Made by a program: the position numbers and the translations under genes
Shown: one piece after another, positions 47,738 to 57,994 of the stretch
Numbering within the stretch: position 1 is the stretch's first letter
Layout: each line of letters opens with the position of its first letter
Assembly (NCBI RefSeq): GCF_026191185.1
Contig: NZ_JAPHOV010000001.1
Coordinates: 1,235,001 to 1,299,000, forward strand
Direction of reading: 5' to 3'
Length of the DNA stretch: 64,000 nucleotides
DNA from: Legionella sp. PATHC032
Lineage (GTDB): Bacteria > Pseudomonadota > Gammaproteobacteria > Legionellales > Legionellaceae
The notes under the pieces: model-generated
Told to the model about the DNA's origin: nothing
The model's input: only the letters and a program-made list of their open reading frames with translations
Database searches by the model: none

Positions 47738-49549
47738 ATGAATAGCGATAATAAAAAATCTGAAGAGTTGCCAAAGACACTGGGTCGATTTTTCTGGCAT
47801 TTTATAAAGAAACAGCCCTTGGCTTTCACTGTGTTTTTTGTAGCACCGATTGCTATGGTGCTTGAAAATAATGCTATTCCCTATTCTTTGAAAATGATCA
47901 TTGATGCTCTTGGGATGCACTCAAGGGAAGATAATATTTTTTCAGTGGTTGCTCCGGCTTTATGGTTAGGTGGAGGTGCCTGGTTCGCTTTAATTGTGAT
48001 TTTACGTCTGCAAAATTGGTGGCAAGGTTATGTGATACCAAGATTTCAGGCCGACGTCAGAATGTCTGTCATGGAGCATTTGAGTCGCCAGTCTTATCAT
48101 TATTTTTCCAATCAAATGGCGGGTGGTTTAGCTAACAAAGTCAATGACTTACCCCGTGCTCTGGATTCCATATTCAACATCATAACCTGGTATGCAATCG
48201 CTGCATTCGCTTCTATCATTGTGGCATTAATTTTGATGTGCACCATTAACTATTGGTTTGCGGTCATTTTGTTGAGCTGGATTATTTTTCAGCTTTATAC
48301 CAGTTATAGATTGTCTAAAAAAGTTGATCAATATGCAAAAGAAAACGCGGAGGATAAAAGTCAGTTAAGCGGTAAAATAGTTGACAGTTTGAGTAATGCC
48401 AGTGTGGTGAAGCTTTTCGCTCGTTCTCGCGATGAGCTGGCTTATATTTCCTCAAGTCAGAATATGGAGGTACAAAGCAATAAAAAGCTGACGATTTATA
48501 TGAACATATTTCGTTTGTACCTCGATATTCCAGTCACAGTGATGTTAGTGGCTATGGTGTATTTCTTGTTGACTTTTTGGAATAAAAAACTCATTACAAC
48601 AGGAGATTTGGTCTTTATATTCAATGTATCGTTTTCAATCATGACTCAAATTTGGTATTTGTGCCATGCTATTGCCGAGTTCTTTCGAGAGATAGGCATA
48701 GCAAGACAAGCTATTGCTTTGCTTAGTGCACCGATAGAGGTAGACGATGCTCCTGATGCCAAGCCATTGATTGTTAAAGAAGGAAAAATAGAGTTTGATA
48801 GCGTAACTTTTCATTATAACCAGGGTAAGAAAGTATTTGAAAATAAATCAGTGATCATTAAACCTAGACAACGTGTTGGTTTGGTTGGTTTTTCGGGAAG
48901 TGGTAAAACGACCTTTATTCATTTAATTTTACGCCTATTCAATGTGGAATCTGGAAAAATTTTGATTGATGGTCAGGACATCAGCCAAGTGTCTCAAGAT
49001 TCCTTGCGTTCAGCTATCAGCCTTATCCCTCAAGATACTACATTGTTTCATAGGACTCTGATGGAAAACATCCGTTATGGTAATCCTGATGCGAGTGATG
49101 ATGAGGTTGTGATGGCATCAAAACAGGCATGCTGTGACGATTTTATTTCACTTTTACCCGATGGCTATAATACTTTGGTGGGTGAAAGGGGGATTAAACT
49201 ATCAGGGGGGCAAAGACAACGCGTTGCAATTGCTCGTGCTATTTTAAAAAATACGAAGATTTTGATATTAGATGAGGCTACTTCACAGCTGGATTCCCTA
49301 ACCGAAGAAGCCATACAAAATTCATTGTGGCAACTCATGGAATCAAAGACTACAATTGTTATTGCACATCGGTTATCAACACTATTGCATATGGATAGAA
49401 TTTTAGTTTTTGAAGCAGGAAAAATAATTGAAGATGGAACTCATGAAGAGTTGTTAGCGAAGGACGGTTTATATAAATCCATGTGGGATGCTCAAGTCGG
49501 TGGATTCTTGCCCGAATCTGATCGAGACAGAGATAATTGGGATGAATAA
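47738..49549 (+). CDS. ABC exporter (fused membrane and ATPase domains)
   Basis: 603 residues. The membrane domain (about 25-330) has about six helices. The ATPase domain has Walker A VGLVGFSGSGKTT, signature KLSGGQRQRVAIARAIL, Walker B ILILDEATSQLDS and the switch His (IAHRLS). It is a half-transporter that should act as a homodimer. Substrate unknown; lipids or drugs are typical. AAGG precedes the ATG. Confidence 0.92.
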   Translation: MNSDNKKSEELPKTLGRFFWHFIKKQPLAFTVFFVAPIAMVLENNAIPYSLKMIIDALGMHSREDNIFSVVAPALWLGGGAWFALIVILRLQNWWQGYVIPRFQADVRMSVMEHLSRQSYHYFSNQMAGGLANKVNDLPRALDSIFNIITWYAIAAFASIIVALILMCTINYWFAVILLSWIIFQLYTSYRLSKKVDQYAKENAEDKSQLSGKIVDSLSNASVVKLFARSRDELAYISSSQNMEVQSNKKLTIYMNIFRLYLDIPVTVMLVAMVYFLLTFWNKKLITTGDLVFIFNVSFSIMTQIWYLCHAIAEFFREIGIARQAIALLSAPIEVDDAPDAKPLIVKEGKIEFDSVTFHYNQGKKVFENKSVIIKPRQRVGLVGFSGSGKTTFIHLILRLFNVESGKILIDGQDISQVSQDSLRSAISLIPQDTTLFHRTLMENIRYGNPDASDDEVVMASKQACCDDFISLLPDGYNTLVGERGIKLSGGQRQRVAIARAILKNTKILILDEATSQLDSLTEEAIQNSLWQLMESKTTIVIAHRLSTLLHMDRILVFEAGKIIEDGTHEELLAKDGLYKSMWDAQVGGFLPESDRDRDNWDE

Positions 49550-49631
49550 TCAGATACCAAGTGCTATGCTATAAAAATAGGCTTTCTGAAAAGTTTATTG
49601 AAAGGAGCATTGGGTTCTCAAGGGGTAGGGA

Positions 49632-49949
49632 ATGATCATCCGGAATTATGTATTGGTTATTATCTTTTTAATGATTGTATATCCCAATGCCTATGCAATG
49701 CGGTGTGGAGATAAATTGGTCTATGAAGGGGATAGTAAATACACTGTTTTGTCTAAATGTGGGGAACCACTTGATAAATTGGTCTATGAGGAGAACGTGC
49801 CATTATATAACGCGGCTGGCTATCAGATAGGTTATGGTACTAATACAGTAGAAACCTGGATTTATCAAAAATCTCCTGTTGATTTTCAATACGAATTAAT
49901 TTTTGATTATGGGAAATTAAAACAGATCAACGTAAATCGTAACCCATAA
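49632..49949 (+). CDS. Exported DUF2845-type small protein
   Basis: 105 residues. The signal peptide ends in YAMRCG. The mature part has CGDKLVYEGDSKYTVLSKCGEP and VETWIYQ, matching the DUF2845 family of periplasmic proteins with two Cys. Function unknown. AGGGGTAGGG precedes the ATG. The next gene, 36 bases on, is a protease inhibitor. Confidence 0.8.
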   Translation: MIIRNYVLVIIFLMIVYPNAYAMRCGDKLVYEGDSKYTVLSKCGEPLDKLVYEENVPLYNAAGYQIGYGTNTVETWIYQKSPVDFQYELIFDYGKLKQINVNRNP

Positions 49950-49985
49950 TGGTAATAGTGTAAGAAGCTTTGTGAGGAAAAAAAT

Positions 49986-50357
49986 ATGAAAAAATTATTA
50001 AGCGGATTACTTATGGGTTTCTCTGCTCTGGCTTATGCAAATAACGATGTTGTCATCAATGTCAGCCCCAAAAACCCCAGTTTCGTTGTTAGCCTCGCAG
50101 CTAACCCAACTACGGGTTATCAATGGTCTGTAGTAAAATTTGACAAAGATTTGCTTACCTTAAGCAATAGCATTTATGAAAAGCCCAAGACTAATTTGAT
50201 AGGTGCGGGTGGTAAAATGCTATTTGTTTTTAACTTGAATAAAGGTAAAACCTATCCCGCACAAACCAAAATGGTCTTTAAATACGCTCGATCCTGGGAG
50301 CCAGAGAGCGGAACTATAAAAAATGTAACGATTAATTTTGCCAACCCTTCAGACTAA
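49986..50357 (+). CDS. Chagasin-type cysteine protease inhibitor (I42 family), exported
   Basis: 123 residues. Signal peptide to about ALAYA. The family loops are seen in order: NPTTGYQW, GAGGKM and RSWEP (in place of RPW). Chagasin-like proteins block papain-type proteases with these three loops. As an exported protein it could guard the envelope or target host cathepsins; this is inference. AGGA precedes the ATG. Confidence 0.82.
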   Translation: MKKLLSGLLMGFSALAYANNDVVINVSPKNPSFVVSLAANPTTGYQWSVVKFDKDLLTLSNSIYEKPKTNLIGAGGKMLFVFNLNKGKTYPAQTKMVFKYARSWEPESGTIKNVTINFANPSD

Positions 50358-50411
50358 GAGTTAAGAAAATTTATTTTTCAATAATATAGTCATAGTGCTT
50401 TATTCTATTCA

Positions 50412-52130
50412 CTACATGCCTTTTTTTCTAAAAGGCAGATATCTAGGTTCCCAAAAGAGTCCATCAATTAATCGAGGTAGATCCTTGTCTTGATTTTTTT
50501 GAGCATAACCTGAGTCTATTGCACACTGAGCTACTGCAATAGCTATTTCTTTAGCTACAATTTGTGCATTGTCTAATGAGGGTAAGAGGGGCAAAAAGCT
50601 GTCTTTTTTACTTGGCGCAAATTTACTTAATGTCTGAGCGGCAGCTAATATCATATCTTTGGTTAAACGAGAGGCACTTACCGCCAAAACACCTAATCCA
50701 ATTCCCGGGAATACCAAGGCATTGTTGCATTGAGCTATCTGTACCATTCGGTTCTGATATTCAATGGGGGCAAAAGCAGTTCCAGTAGCAATTAATGCCC
50801 GTCCTTTACTCCATGCCAATATATCTGAAGGCTGTGCTTCACATTTTTCATCAGGATTTGATAAAGGAAAAATGATTGGTCGCTCACAGGCTGTCGACAT
50901 AGTTTCCACAATATCTTGTGAGAATGCGCCCGTTTGAGCTGAACAGCCAATTAAAATGGTAGGTTTGACATGCCTGATAGTGTCAGTAAAAGAAGGATGT
51001 TGTTTATTATTGATTTCCCAGGATTGTATATCTACAGAATTACGTGCATAGGGTTTTTGAGCATCAGTCAGCTCCTGGTCAGTTGCAAGTAATAAACCTT
51101 GTTTGTCTATTAACCAGAATCTGTCATAAGCATCAGTATAGCTCAATCCATTTTTTACCATCGCATCAACAATTTGATCGCTAATACCAGTACCTGCTGA
51201 GCCAGCTCCAAATACAACGATTCTGTGTTCATGTAAAGGCAATCCGGTCACATCACATGCTGCCAAAATTGCCGCCAGAGTTACTGCACCAGTTCCCTGA
51301 ATATCATCATTAAAAGTACACAATTCATCTTGAAATTGATCCAGGATTCGTCGAGCATTGCCTCGGCCAAAATCTTCCCAATGTAAAAAAGCATTTGGAA
51401 ATTGCTTATGAATTTCATTGACAAAAGTTTTGATAAAATCGTCATATTCAGAGCTTTTAATTCTCGTGTGACGGCAACCAAGATACATAGGGTCATTTAA
51501 TAATTCCTGGTTGTTGGTTCCTACATCAAGAAATATAGGTAATGTGCGTGTCGGATCAATTCCACCACATAAACTGTAAACCATCAGTTTGGCAACAGGT
51601 ATATCCATTCCTCCTATCCCTTGATCTCCAATGCCTAATACTCCTTCGCCATCAGTCACTACGACAAGGTCTATTTCTGGATTTGAGCGGTTATTAATTA
51701 TTTCCTCAAGCTGGTTTTTATCTGAATGAGCGATATATAATCCTCGTGGCTGTCTGTATTCATGGCTAAAACGCTTGGCAGCAGCACCAACGATTGGTGT
51801 ATAGATGATGGGAAGCATTTCCCCTAAATGACGACTTAACAGTTTGTAAAATACTATTTGGTTTTTATCATGTAAATTATTTAAATAAATATGTTGCTGC
51901 AAACGCGTCGTATAACTTGAATATTGAAGATAGGCGCGCTTTACTTGTTCATCAAGAGTTTCTACGCGGTGTGGTAACTTGCCTAAAAGACCGAAATCTT
52001 TTCTTTCTTCCTGAGTGAATGCTGTTCCTTTGTTTAATTGTGGTGTAGTAAGTAAAGGCTTCCCACATAATGTGGTTTCTATGTATAACTCGCCCGTTTG
52101 GGGATCACGATTCAAACTAAAATCAAGCAT
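50412..52130 (-). CDS. NAD-dependent malic enzyme
   Basis: 572 residues, the size of the large malic enzyme group (E. coli MaeA 565). Seen: the metal and substrate segments YTPIVGAAAKRFSHEYRQPRGLYIA and VVTDGEGVLGIGDQG, FNDDIQGTGAVTLAA, and the NAD site VVFGAGSAGTG. It makes pyruvate from malate in the cytoplasm. Confidence 0.94.
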   Translation of the reverse strand: MLDFSLNRDPQTGELYIETTLCGKPLLTTPQLNKGTAFTQEERKDFGLLGKLPHRVETLDEQVKRAYLQYSSYTTRLQQHIYLNNLHDKNQIVFYKLLSRHLGEMLPIIYTPIVGAAAKRFSHEYRQPRGLYIAHSDKNQLEEIINNRSNPEIDLVVVTDGEGVLGIGDQGIGGMDIPVAKLMVYSLCGGIDPTRTLPIFLDVGTNNQELLNDPMYLGCRHTRIKSSEYDDFIKTFVNEIHKQFPNAFLHWEDFGRGNARRILDQFQDELCTFNDDIQGTGAVTLAAILAACDVTGLPLHEHRIVVFGAGSAGTGISDQIVDAMVKNGLSYTDAYDRFWLIDKQGLLLATDQELTDAQKPYARNSVDIQSWEINNKQHPSFTDTIRHVKPTILIGCSAQTGAFSQDIVETMSTACERPIIFPLSNPDEKCEAQPSDILAWSKGRALIATGTAFAPIEYQNRMVQIAQCNNALVFPGIGLGVLAVSASRLTKDMILAAAQTLSKFAPSKKDSFLPLLPSLDNAQIVAKEIAIAVAQCAIDSGYAQKNQDKDLPRLIDGLFWEPRYLPFRKKGM

Positions 52131-52209
52131 ATGGTATTCTCATAAGATAGCGTTACTTGCTGACTGGTGATAATATCGACTTTTTGTAGTTTACATCAAG
52201 AGGGTGAGT

Positions 52210-52593
52210 ATGAATAAGTACTTAGTGATAATATTAATAACTTTGGGATTGGTTTCATGTCAGTTTAAAAAAGATGAATCCTATTATCGTTCCCACCCTG
52301 CTGAACTGCAAAATGCTTTAAAATTGTGCCCTAATACAAAACCCGATGGATTAAGCTGTCAGCAACTTGAGGTAATTGGCAGGAGGATGAATAGTCTTGC
52401 TTATCAATTACAATACAATCCACAAGAGTTTGGCAACAAAATTTTGGCTTTGCAGCAAGTTATTGCCAATCAACAAAGGGAAATACAGAGTAAAAAGGAT
52501 AACGCTGAATTACAAGATTCATTGAAAAGAAATCAAGATGATCTTGCTTACTATTTAGCAGTCGTAAAATGGTTAGAATCCCCTGAGAGTTAA
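52210..52593 (+). CDS. Small lipoprotein
   Basis: 127 residues from the ATG at 52210, which has AGAGGG six bases upstream; a GTG two codons earlier would leave none. The lipobox LGLVSC gives lipid-modified Cys18. The mature part is helical and charged, with [20 protein letters not shown], an EexN-like motif, and a coiled-coil stretch (about 75-115). Function unknown. The stop is two bases before the surE start. Confidence 0.72.
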   Translation: MNKYLVIILITLGLVSCQFKKDESYYRSHPAELQNALKLCPNTKPDGLSCQQLEVIGRRMNSLAYQLQYNPQEFGNKILALQQVIANQQREIQSKKDNAELQDSLKRNQDDLAYYLAVVKWLESPES

Positions 52594-52595
52594 AT

Positions 52596-53354
52596 ATGAA
52601 AATATTAGTAAGCAATGATGACGGAGTTTTGGCGCCCGGGATCAAAATTTTAGCTAATGAGCTGGCCACTTTAGGAGAAGTTAAAGTGGTTGCACCTGAT
52701 AGAAATAGAAGTGGCGCCAGCAATTCTTTGACTTTAACACAACCTTTACGAGTTAAACAACTGGACAATGGTTACTATAGTGTGGATGGAACACCCACTG
52801 ACTGCGTCCATCTGGCGTTAACCGGATTTTTAGAGCCTATAGCAGACATAGTCGTATCAGGCATTAATGAGGGGGCTAATTTAGGGGACGATGTACTTTA
52901 CTCGGGTACGGTGGCAGCAGCTATGGAAGGTCGTTACTTGGGGTTGCCTGCTATTGCAGTCTCAATGGTAGGAGATAACATACAACATTATGAAACAGCC
53001 GCGATTATCGCCAAAGAATTGGTTATGAAATTAAGTCTTAACAAATTACCTTCTCAAACCATATTAAATGTAAATGTCCCTGATTTACCTTTGAATCAAA
53101 TAAAGGGGTTGCAGGTCACCCGATTAGGAACTCGCCATAGCGCTGAGCCTATTATTAAAGAATATGATCCCAGAGGAAGGCCAATTTATTGGGTTGGGCC
53201 ACCGGGCATAGAAGCAGATGCTGGAGCTGGCACGGATTTCTTTGCAATTAAAACAGGTCATGTTTCCATAACACCGCTTCATTTAGACATGACTCATTAT
53301 AAACTATTTGATCATTTATCTAACTTGCTTAACGAAATTTGCATGGAAAATTAA
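52596..53354 (+). CDS. surE: 5'/3'-nucleotidase SurE
   Basis: 252 residues. The metal site is at the N-terminus ([13 protein letters not shown], with N7 and D8-D9), followed by [13 protein letters not shown] and [26 protein letters not shown]. It dephosphorylates nucleoside monophosphates and acts in stationary-phase survival. It forms the surE-nlpD-rpoS series seen across gammaproteobacteria. Confidence 0.96.
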   Translation: MKILVSNDDGVLAPGIKILANELATLGEVKVVAPDRNRSGASNSLTLTQPLRVKQLDNGYYSVDGTPTDCVHLALTGFLEPIADIVVSGINEGANLGDDVLYSGTVAAAMEGRYLGLPAIAVSMVGDNIQHYETAAIIAKELVMKLSLNKLPSQTILNVNVPDLPLNQIKGLQVTRLGTRHSAEPIIKEYDPRGRPIYWVGPPGIEADAGAGTDFFAIKTGHVSITPLHLDMTHYKLFDHLSNLLNEICMEN

Positions 53355-53372
53355 TAAATTATAAATGAGATA

Positions 53373-54116
53373 ATGATGCGCCTATTTCGCAAACAATTAA
53401 TTTGTATTTTTTTTATCTTAAGTGTTGCTGGTTGTGGGACAAGAAGTGATTTGGCTCCTGTGACTGAGTTAAAGTGGCAGCCTTATTCAAAATATCAGAA
53501 ACTCCATACGGTGCGATCAGGTGAGACTCTTTATGCTATAGCATTTCGCTATGATACTGATTATAGGAGGCTTGCGATCATCAATCACTTAAAACCACCT
53601 TATTCCTTGCGAGTAGGACAAGTTTTAAGTTTAAAAGGCATTGTGCCAAAATCAAATCACTTTCATTCAGCCCCCAGGCCTAACTTACATATTCTCTATA
53701 AGCCAAAACAAAAAATTATTTATTCTCCAGCTTATAATGTACGTTCTTCTTCTGGTTGGTTATGGCCAGTTACTGGTCGTGTTGTTACAACATTTATCCC
53801 TTCTCAGGGGAAAAAAGGCATAAATATTGCATGTAACAGAGGAGATAAAGTAAGAGCTTCAGCGAGTGGAGTTGTGGCTTATGCTGGCAGCGGTTTGGCT
53901 GGGTATGGTAATTTAATTATTATTAAACACAGTAATGAATATTTAACTGCATACGGCAACAATGCCAGAAACCTAGTGACAGAAGGACAGCGCGTTAATG
54001 CAGGGCAGGTAATAGCAGAAGCTGGTTTAATAGATAGATCATACTGGGGTGTGCATTTTGAAATTAGAAGAGCAGGAGTGCCAGTTAATCCATTGAATTA
54101 TCTACAAAAAGGTTGA
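53373..54116 (+). CDS. nlpD: NlpD-like lipoprotein with LysM and degenerate LytM/M23 domain
   Basis: 247 residues. Lipobox LSVAGC. LysM (about 45-90: HTVRSGETLYAIAFRYDTD...VGQVLSL). The LytM domain (about 130-245) has lost the Zn ligands: KKGINIACN replaces HxGxD, and GVHFEIR replaces HLHFE. NlpD of E. coli is also non-catalytic and activates an amidase at the septum; the same role is inferred. Position before rpoS matches the usual order, where the rpoS promoter lies inside nlpD. Confidence 0.93.
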   Translation: MMRLFRKQLICIFFILSVAGCGTRSDLAPVTELKWQPYSKYQKLHTVRSGETLYAIAFRYDTDYRRLAIINHLKPPYSLRVGQVLSLKGIVPKSNHFHSAPRPNLHILYKPKQKIIYSPAYNVRSSSGWLWPVTGRVVTTFIPSQGKKGINIACNRGDKVRASASGVVAYAGSGLAGYGNLIIIKHSNEYLTAYGNNARNLVTEGQRVNAGQVIAEAGLIDRSYWGVHFEIRRAGVPVNPLNYLQKG

Positions 54117-54118
54117 CA

Positions 54119-54135
54119 TATAACTTATAGTTATA
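54119..54135. promoter_or_regulatory. 17-bp inverted repeat upstream of rpoS
   Basis: TATAACT-TAT-AGTTATA lies between the nlpD stop and the rpoS start, 66 bases before the latter. It is the exact reverse complement of the site at 34468-34484 upstream of vpdB. Confidence 0.45.
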
Positions 54136-54201
54136 GCAACAATAAGCTTGTTAAGAAGTAAAAAACTATTTCAAGGCATAGCTCAACATATAGGTGATAC
54201 A

Positions 54202-55227
54202 ATGCAAGATGAAGAAGAGCCAATTAAGGACAAGGAATTTAAAGAAGAGGAATGGTCTGAGCCAGACGATGATTCTCTGCTGTCAGAAGAGGATGTTGAA
54301 CCAGATATCGAGAAAATGGAAGAAGAGCTTGATGAATTTCCAGAGTTTATTGATGAGGAAGCTTTTCCTTCATTCCAACGCGGGAAAAATATTGCCAAGG
54401 CTTTAGATGCGACTCAACTTTACCTGGGTGAAATTGGTTTTTCTCCTTTGTTAACTGCTGAAGAAGAAATCCATTATGCGACTCTTGCCTTGAAAGGTGA
54501 TATGGAAGCACGCAAGAAAATGATTGAGTCGAATTTGCGCCTGGTGGTTAAAATAGCCAGACGTTATCTTAATAGAGGATTACCCCTTCTGGATTTAATC
54601 GAAGAGGGTAACTTGGGTTTAATGAAGTCCGTTGAGAAATTTGATCCCAAGCGAGGGTTCCGTTTTTCAACTTATGCGACCTGGTGGATTAGGCAAACCA
54701 TAGAACGCGCGATTATGAATCAAACGAGAACTATCCGCTTGCCTATTCATGTGGTGAAAGAACTTAATGTTTATCTCAGAGCGGCAAGACAATTGACGCA
54801 AAAACTGGATCATGAACCATCCCCTGAAGAAATAGCAGAAATGGTTGATAAGCCTTTGGAGGATGTTCAAAAATTATTAGGATTGAATGATAAAGTTGCT
54901 TCAGTTGATACCCCAATTGGATTTGATGAAACCAAATCTTTATTGGATACGATTGCTGATGAAAACAGTTTAAATCCAGCAGAACTGTTAACCAATGAGA
55001 ATTTAAGACAACATATAGAATCTCTTTTGGATAAATTAACTGAGAACCAACAGCAGGTTATCGCAAGACGCTTTGGGTTAAGAGGTTTTGAAAAAGCGAC
55101 GCTAGAAGATGTTGGTAAGGAAATTGATTTGACCCGTGAACGCGTTCGCCAAATTCAGGTTGAAGCTTTGAAGACACTAAGGACTTTGTTAGAGCGGGTT
55201 GGGCTAACACAAGAGGATTTGTTTTGA
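54202..55227 (+). CDS. rpoS: Stationary-phase sigma factor RpoS
   Basis: 341 residues from the ATG at 54202, which has AGGTGA five bases upstream. A frame from a TTG at 54148 lacks support. After an acidic N-terminus, region 1.2 ([21 protein letters not shown]), region 2 ([17 protein letters not shown]...[15 protein letters not shown]), region 3, and region 4 ([20 protein letters not shown]) are present in order. RpoS is needed for the transmissive phase and for growth in protozoa in L. pneumophila. Confidence 0.97.
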   Translation: MQDEEEPIKDKEFKEEEWSEPDDDSLLSEEDVEPDIEKMEEELDEFPEFIDEEAFPSFQRGKNIAKALDATQLYLGEIGFSPLLTAEEEIHYATLALKGDMEARKKMIESNLRLVVKIARRYLNRGLPLLDLIEEGNLGLMKSVEKFDPKRGFRFSTYATWWIRQTIERAIMNQTRTIRLPIHVVKELNVYLRAARQLTQKLDHEPSPEEIAEMVDKPLEDVQKLLGLNDKVASVDTPIGFDETKSLLDTIADENSLNPAELLTNENLRQHIESLLDKLTENQQQVIARRFGLRGFEKATLEDVGKEIDLTRERVRQIQVEALKTLRTLLERVGLTQEDLF

Positions 55228-55252
55228 TTTATTATCAGGTTGATTAATCATT

Positions 55253-55284
55253 TTTCAGTTAGGTCAAATTTGACCTAACTGAAA
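55253..55284. terminator. 32-base perfect palindrome, bidirectional terminator
   Basis: The two 16-base halves (TTTCAGTTAGGTCAAA and its reverse complement) meet with no spacer at 55268/55269. The hairpin lies between convergent rpoS and hmgA, with AT-rich flanks; a two-way terminator is the simplest reading. Confidence 0.75.
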
Positions 55285-55328
55285 TTAAATTAATTATCGA
55301 CAATTTTTCATCTTAAAAAGCAGTCAAT

Positions 55329-56579
55329 TTATTGGCTAAACTCTGTTTTAAAGCCTTGCCAACAATTAAGATAATCCATTTGCCTACTGGGATGCCGATA
55401 GGCTTGCTCAGTAACTTGCCAGTAGTCTTTGGTTTCAAACATAAAGGCCAAGGAGTTGATGTAATTTGGTTTTAACTCCTGTGATGCAGCAATTTCGTAG
55501 GATTCATAATCGGGGCCATGTGGAGTCATGCAGTTATGGATGCTGATACCACCCGGTGTGAATCCTTCCTTCTTGGCGTCATATTCACCATAGACAAGCC
55601 CCATCAGTTCGTTCATGTAATTTCTGTGAAAATAAGGTGGTCTAAATGTATGTTCGGCAACCATCCAGCGAGGTGGGAAAATGACAAAGTCCAAGTTAGA
55701 AACGCCGGATATTTCGCTTTCTGAAGTTAATACGGTAAATATGGAAGGATCGGGGTGATCGAAACTTACCGTGTTAATTGTATTGAACAAACCAAGATCA
55801 TAACAATATGGTGCATAATTGCCATGCCAGGCTACGACATTTAAAGGAGAGTGGTTGCAAACTGCAAACCATAATTTTTTCTGGTTTTTACAGATTATAG
55901 TATGCTCGCCTTTTGATTCTTCAAATGCGGCTATGGGGTATTGAAAATGTCGGGGGTTTGCCAAACCATTGGCTCCAATGGGGCCTAATTGTGGTAAGGT
56001 TAGGGGATTTCCACTATTTTCACAAAGATAACCTTTCGCTTCCTTACTGATCACTTCCACTTTAAATTTAACGCCGCGCGGTATCACCGCGATCGACCCG
56101 GGAGAGAGCATTAACTTGCCAAATTCAGTATGCAACTGGATCTCACCTGTGTATGGAACAAATAACAACTCGCCATCATTGTTGGCAAAATATTTATCGC
56201 TCATGGAATGGTTGCAATAATAAGTATAGGCATTAACTAACTGGCTACCGGCAATATGAAACAGTCCTTCAACAAAATCACATTTGATTTGAGAACTATT
56301 ATAAAGAGGTGACCAACGCATGGCATTGGGTGACAACTCCTCAACAAAAGGTTGCGTTATATTAATCTCATAAGGGTAATAGATTCCCTGAGTAACAGTA
56401 GGAAGTATTCTATATAGCCAGCTCCGAAGATTATTATGTCGGGGACGGGTGAATGAGGTTCCACTTAATTGTTCTGCATAAAGTCCCAAGTTGCAGCGTT
56501 GGGGTGAATTTTGATTTGGAGGTAATGCTCCTTTAACAGCTTCGCTGTGGTGATAATTACCAAATCCTTGCAAATACAC
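55329..56579 (-). CDS. hmgA: Homogentisate 1,2-dioxygenase
   Basis: 416 residues, usual size. Seen: [18 protein letters not shown]-like [16 protein letters not shown], the iron-binding region [32 protein letters not shown] and [12 protein letters not shown]. It opens the homogentisate ring in tyrosine breakdown. Loss of this step causes homogentisate to build up and polymerise to the brown pyomelanin of Legionella. Confidence 0.95.
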   Translation of the reverse strand: MYLQGFGNYHHSEAVKGALPPNQNSPQRCNLGLYAEQLSGTSFTRPRHNNLRSWLYRILPTVTQGIYYPYEINITQPFVEELSPNAMRWSPLYNSSQIKCDFVEGLFHIAGSQLVNAYTYYCNHSMSDKYFANNDGELLFVPYTGEIQLHTEFGKLMLSPGSIAVIPRGVKFKVEVISKEAKGYLCENSGNPLTLPQLGPIGANGLANPRHFQYPIAAFEESKGEHTIICKNQKKLWFAVCNHSPLNVVAWHGNYAPYCYDLGLFNTINTVSFDHPDPSIFTVLTSESEISGVSNLDFVIFPPRWMVAEHTFRPPYFHRNYMNELMGLVYGEYDAKKEGFTPGGISIHNCMTPHGPDYESYEIAASQELKPNYINSLAFMFETKDYWQVTEQAYRHPSRQMDYLNCWQGFKTEFSQ

Positions 56580-56726
56580 TGTTCAATCTCCTTCAAGATT
56601 TTTTTGATGGTGCTAGGATAGTCCAAAAAAGTTCAGATTGTCGAGAGCATCGATGACTTTAGTCATTCTTTTTGGTGTTAGAGCATTGTATAATCTCCAA
56701 ATAAAAATTCATTTAGAGGTGATGTA

Positions 56727-57470
56727 ATGGCAGGTCATAGTAAATGGGCTAATATCAAATTCCGTAAAGGTGTTCAGGATGCCAAAAGAGGAAAAATATT
56801 TACTAAATTAATTCGTGAAATTACTGTAGCTGCGCGTATGGGTGGGGGAGATGAGTCAAGTAATCCGCGCTTGAGAGATGCTGTTAAAAAAGCCCTGAAC
56901 GCCAATATGAAGCGTGATACCATCGATAATGCTGTCAAGCGAGGGGTGGGAGGAGTTGATGGTGATGCTATGATCGCCATGCGTTATGAGGGTTACGGAC
57001 CAGGAGGTGTTGCTATACTGGTAGATTGTTTGTCTGACAATAAAAATCGAACAGTTTCGGAGGTTCGACATGCTTTTTCAAAACATGGAGGTAATTTAGG
57101 TACCGATGGTTCAGTATCCTACCTTTTCACTAACCAAGGTGAAATTCTGATGGCTTCCAATCAGCCGGAAGATAAGGTGATGGAGATTGCAATTGATGCT
57201 GGTGCTTCTGATGTTGCTGCAGAGGATGGTCAGATAGAGATCATCACCCCAGTGGAATCTTACCATACTGTCTTAAATGCTTTGCAAGATGCTGGTTTAG
57301 AGGTTGAGCAGTCTCATTTAACTATGCGCGCACAAACTTTGGTCCCAATCAGTGATGAAACGGCTGAAAGTTTAATTAAACTGATTGATATGCTTGAAGA
57401 CCTGGATGACGTGCAAGAAGTTTACAGCAACGCTGAATTCTCTGAAAAAATACTAGAATCAATGAATTAA
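56727..57470 (+). CDS. yebC: YebC/PmpR-family regulatory protein
   Basis: 247 residues. The N-terminal [27 protein letters not shown] is invariant in the family; [23 protein letters not shown] and GSVSYLF follow. It is a DNA-binding or ribosome-associated factor, depending on the member. Its stop overlaps the ruvC start (TAATG), so they are one transcript. Confidence 0.96.
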   Translation: MAGHSKWANIKFRKGVQDAKRGKIFTKLIREITVAARMGGGDESSNPRLRDAVKKALNANMKRDTIDNAVKRGVGGVDGDAMIAMRYEGYGPGGVAILVDCLSDNKNRTVSEVRHAFSKHGGNLGTDGSVSYLFTNQGEILMASNQPEDKVMEIAIDAGASDVAAEDGQIEIITPVESYHTVLNALQDAGLEVEQSHLTMRAQTLVPISDETAESLIKLIDMLEDLDDVQEVYSNAEFSEKILESMN

Positions 57471-57994
57471 TGACGATTATATTAGGGATAGATCCAGGCT
57501 CACGAGTTACAGGATATGGGTTAATTAAAGAATCTGGCCGTAAAATCGAGTACATCGATAGTGGCTGTATTCGCACATCAAATGATGCAGAATTAAGCCA
57601 TAAATTATTGCAAATATATGATGGAATATGCGAACTAATGGATCATTATTCGCCAACTGAAGTTGCTATTGAGCAGATATTTATGCATAACAATCCTAAT
57701 TCAGCTTTAAAGTTAGGACATGCGCGTGGGGTTGCTATGGTAGCAGCAGCCTCGCATCGTGCGAAAATTTGTGAGTATTCAGCGAGAGAAATAAAGCAAA
57801 GTGTAGTTGGTTATGGGGCCGCTGAAAAAGATCAAGTGAGTCATATGGTTGTAGAGCTTCTTCAGCTCAATCGAGCTCCTCAAAAAGATGCTGCCGATGC
57901 TTTGGCAATAGCAATATGTCATAGCCATATGAGAAATGGTTTGTCAAAATTAATCGGTTCAAGAGGAACAAAACGAAGGAGAATGAGACTATGA
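57470..57994 (+). CDS. ruvC: Holliday junction endonuclease RuvC
   Basis: 174 residues. The four acidic residues are in place: ILGIDPGSRVTGYG (D7), AIEQIFMHNNP, EKDQVSHMV and DAADALAIAICH. It resolves Holliday junctions made during recombination repair. It overlaps ruvA by four bases (ATGA). Confidence 0.97.
   Translation: MTIILGIDPGSRVTGYGLIKESGRKIEYIDSGCIRTSNDAELSHKLLQIYDGICELMDHYSPTEVAIEQIFMHNNPNSALKLGHARGVAMVAAASHRAKICEYSAREIKQSVVGYGAAEKDQVSHMVVELLQLNRAPQKDAADALAIAICHSHMRNGLSKLIGSRGTKRRRMRL

Noticed and set aside
54113-54140. TTGACA before the rpoS-proximal repeat as a sigma-70 promoter
   Set aside because: No -10 element at 16-18 bases; the TATAGT is only eight bases away.
54148-54201. 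TTG start for a longer RpoS
   Set aside because: No ribosome site; the ATG at 54202 has AGGTGA and gives the usual length.
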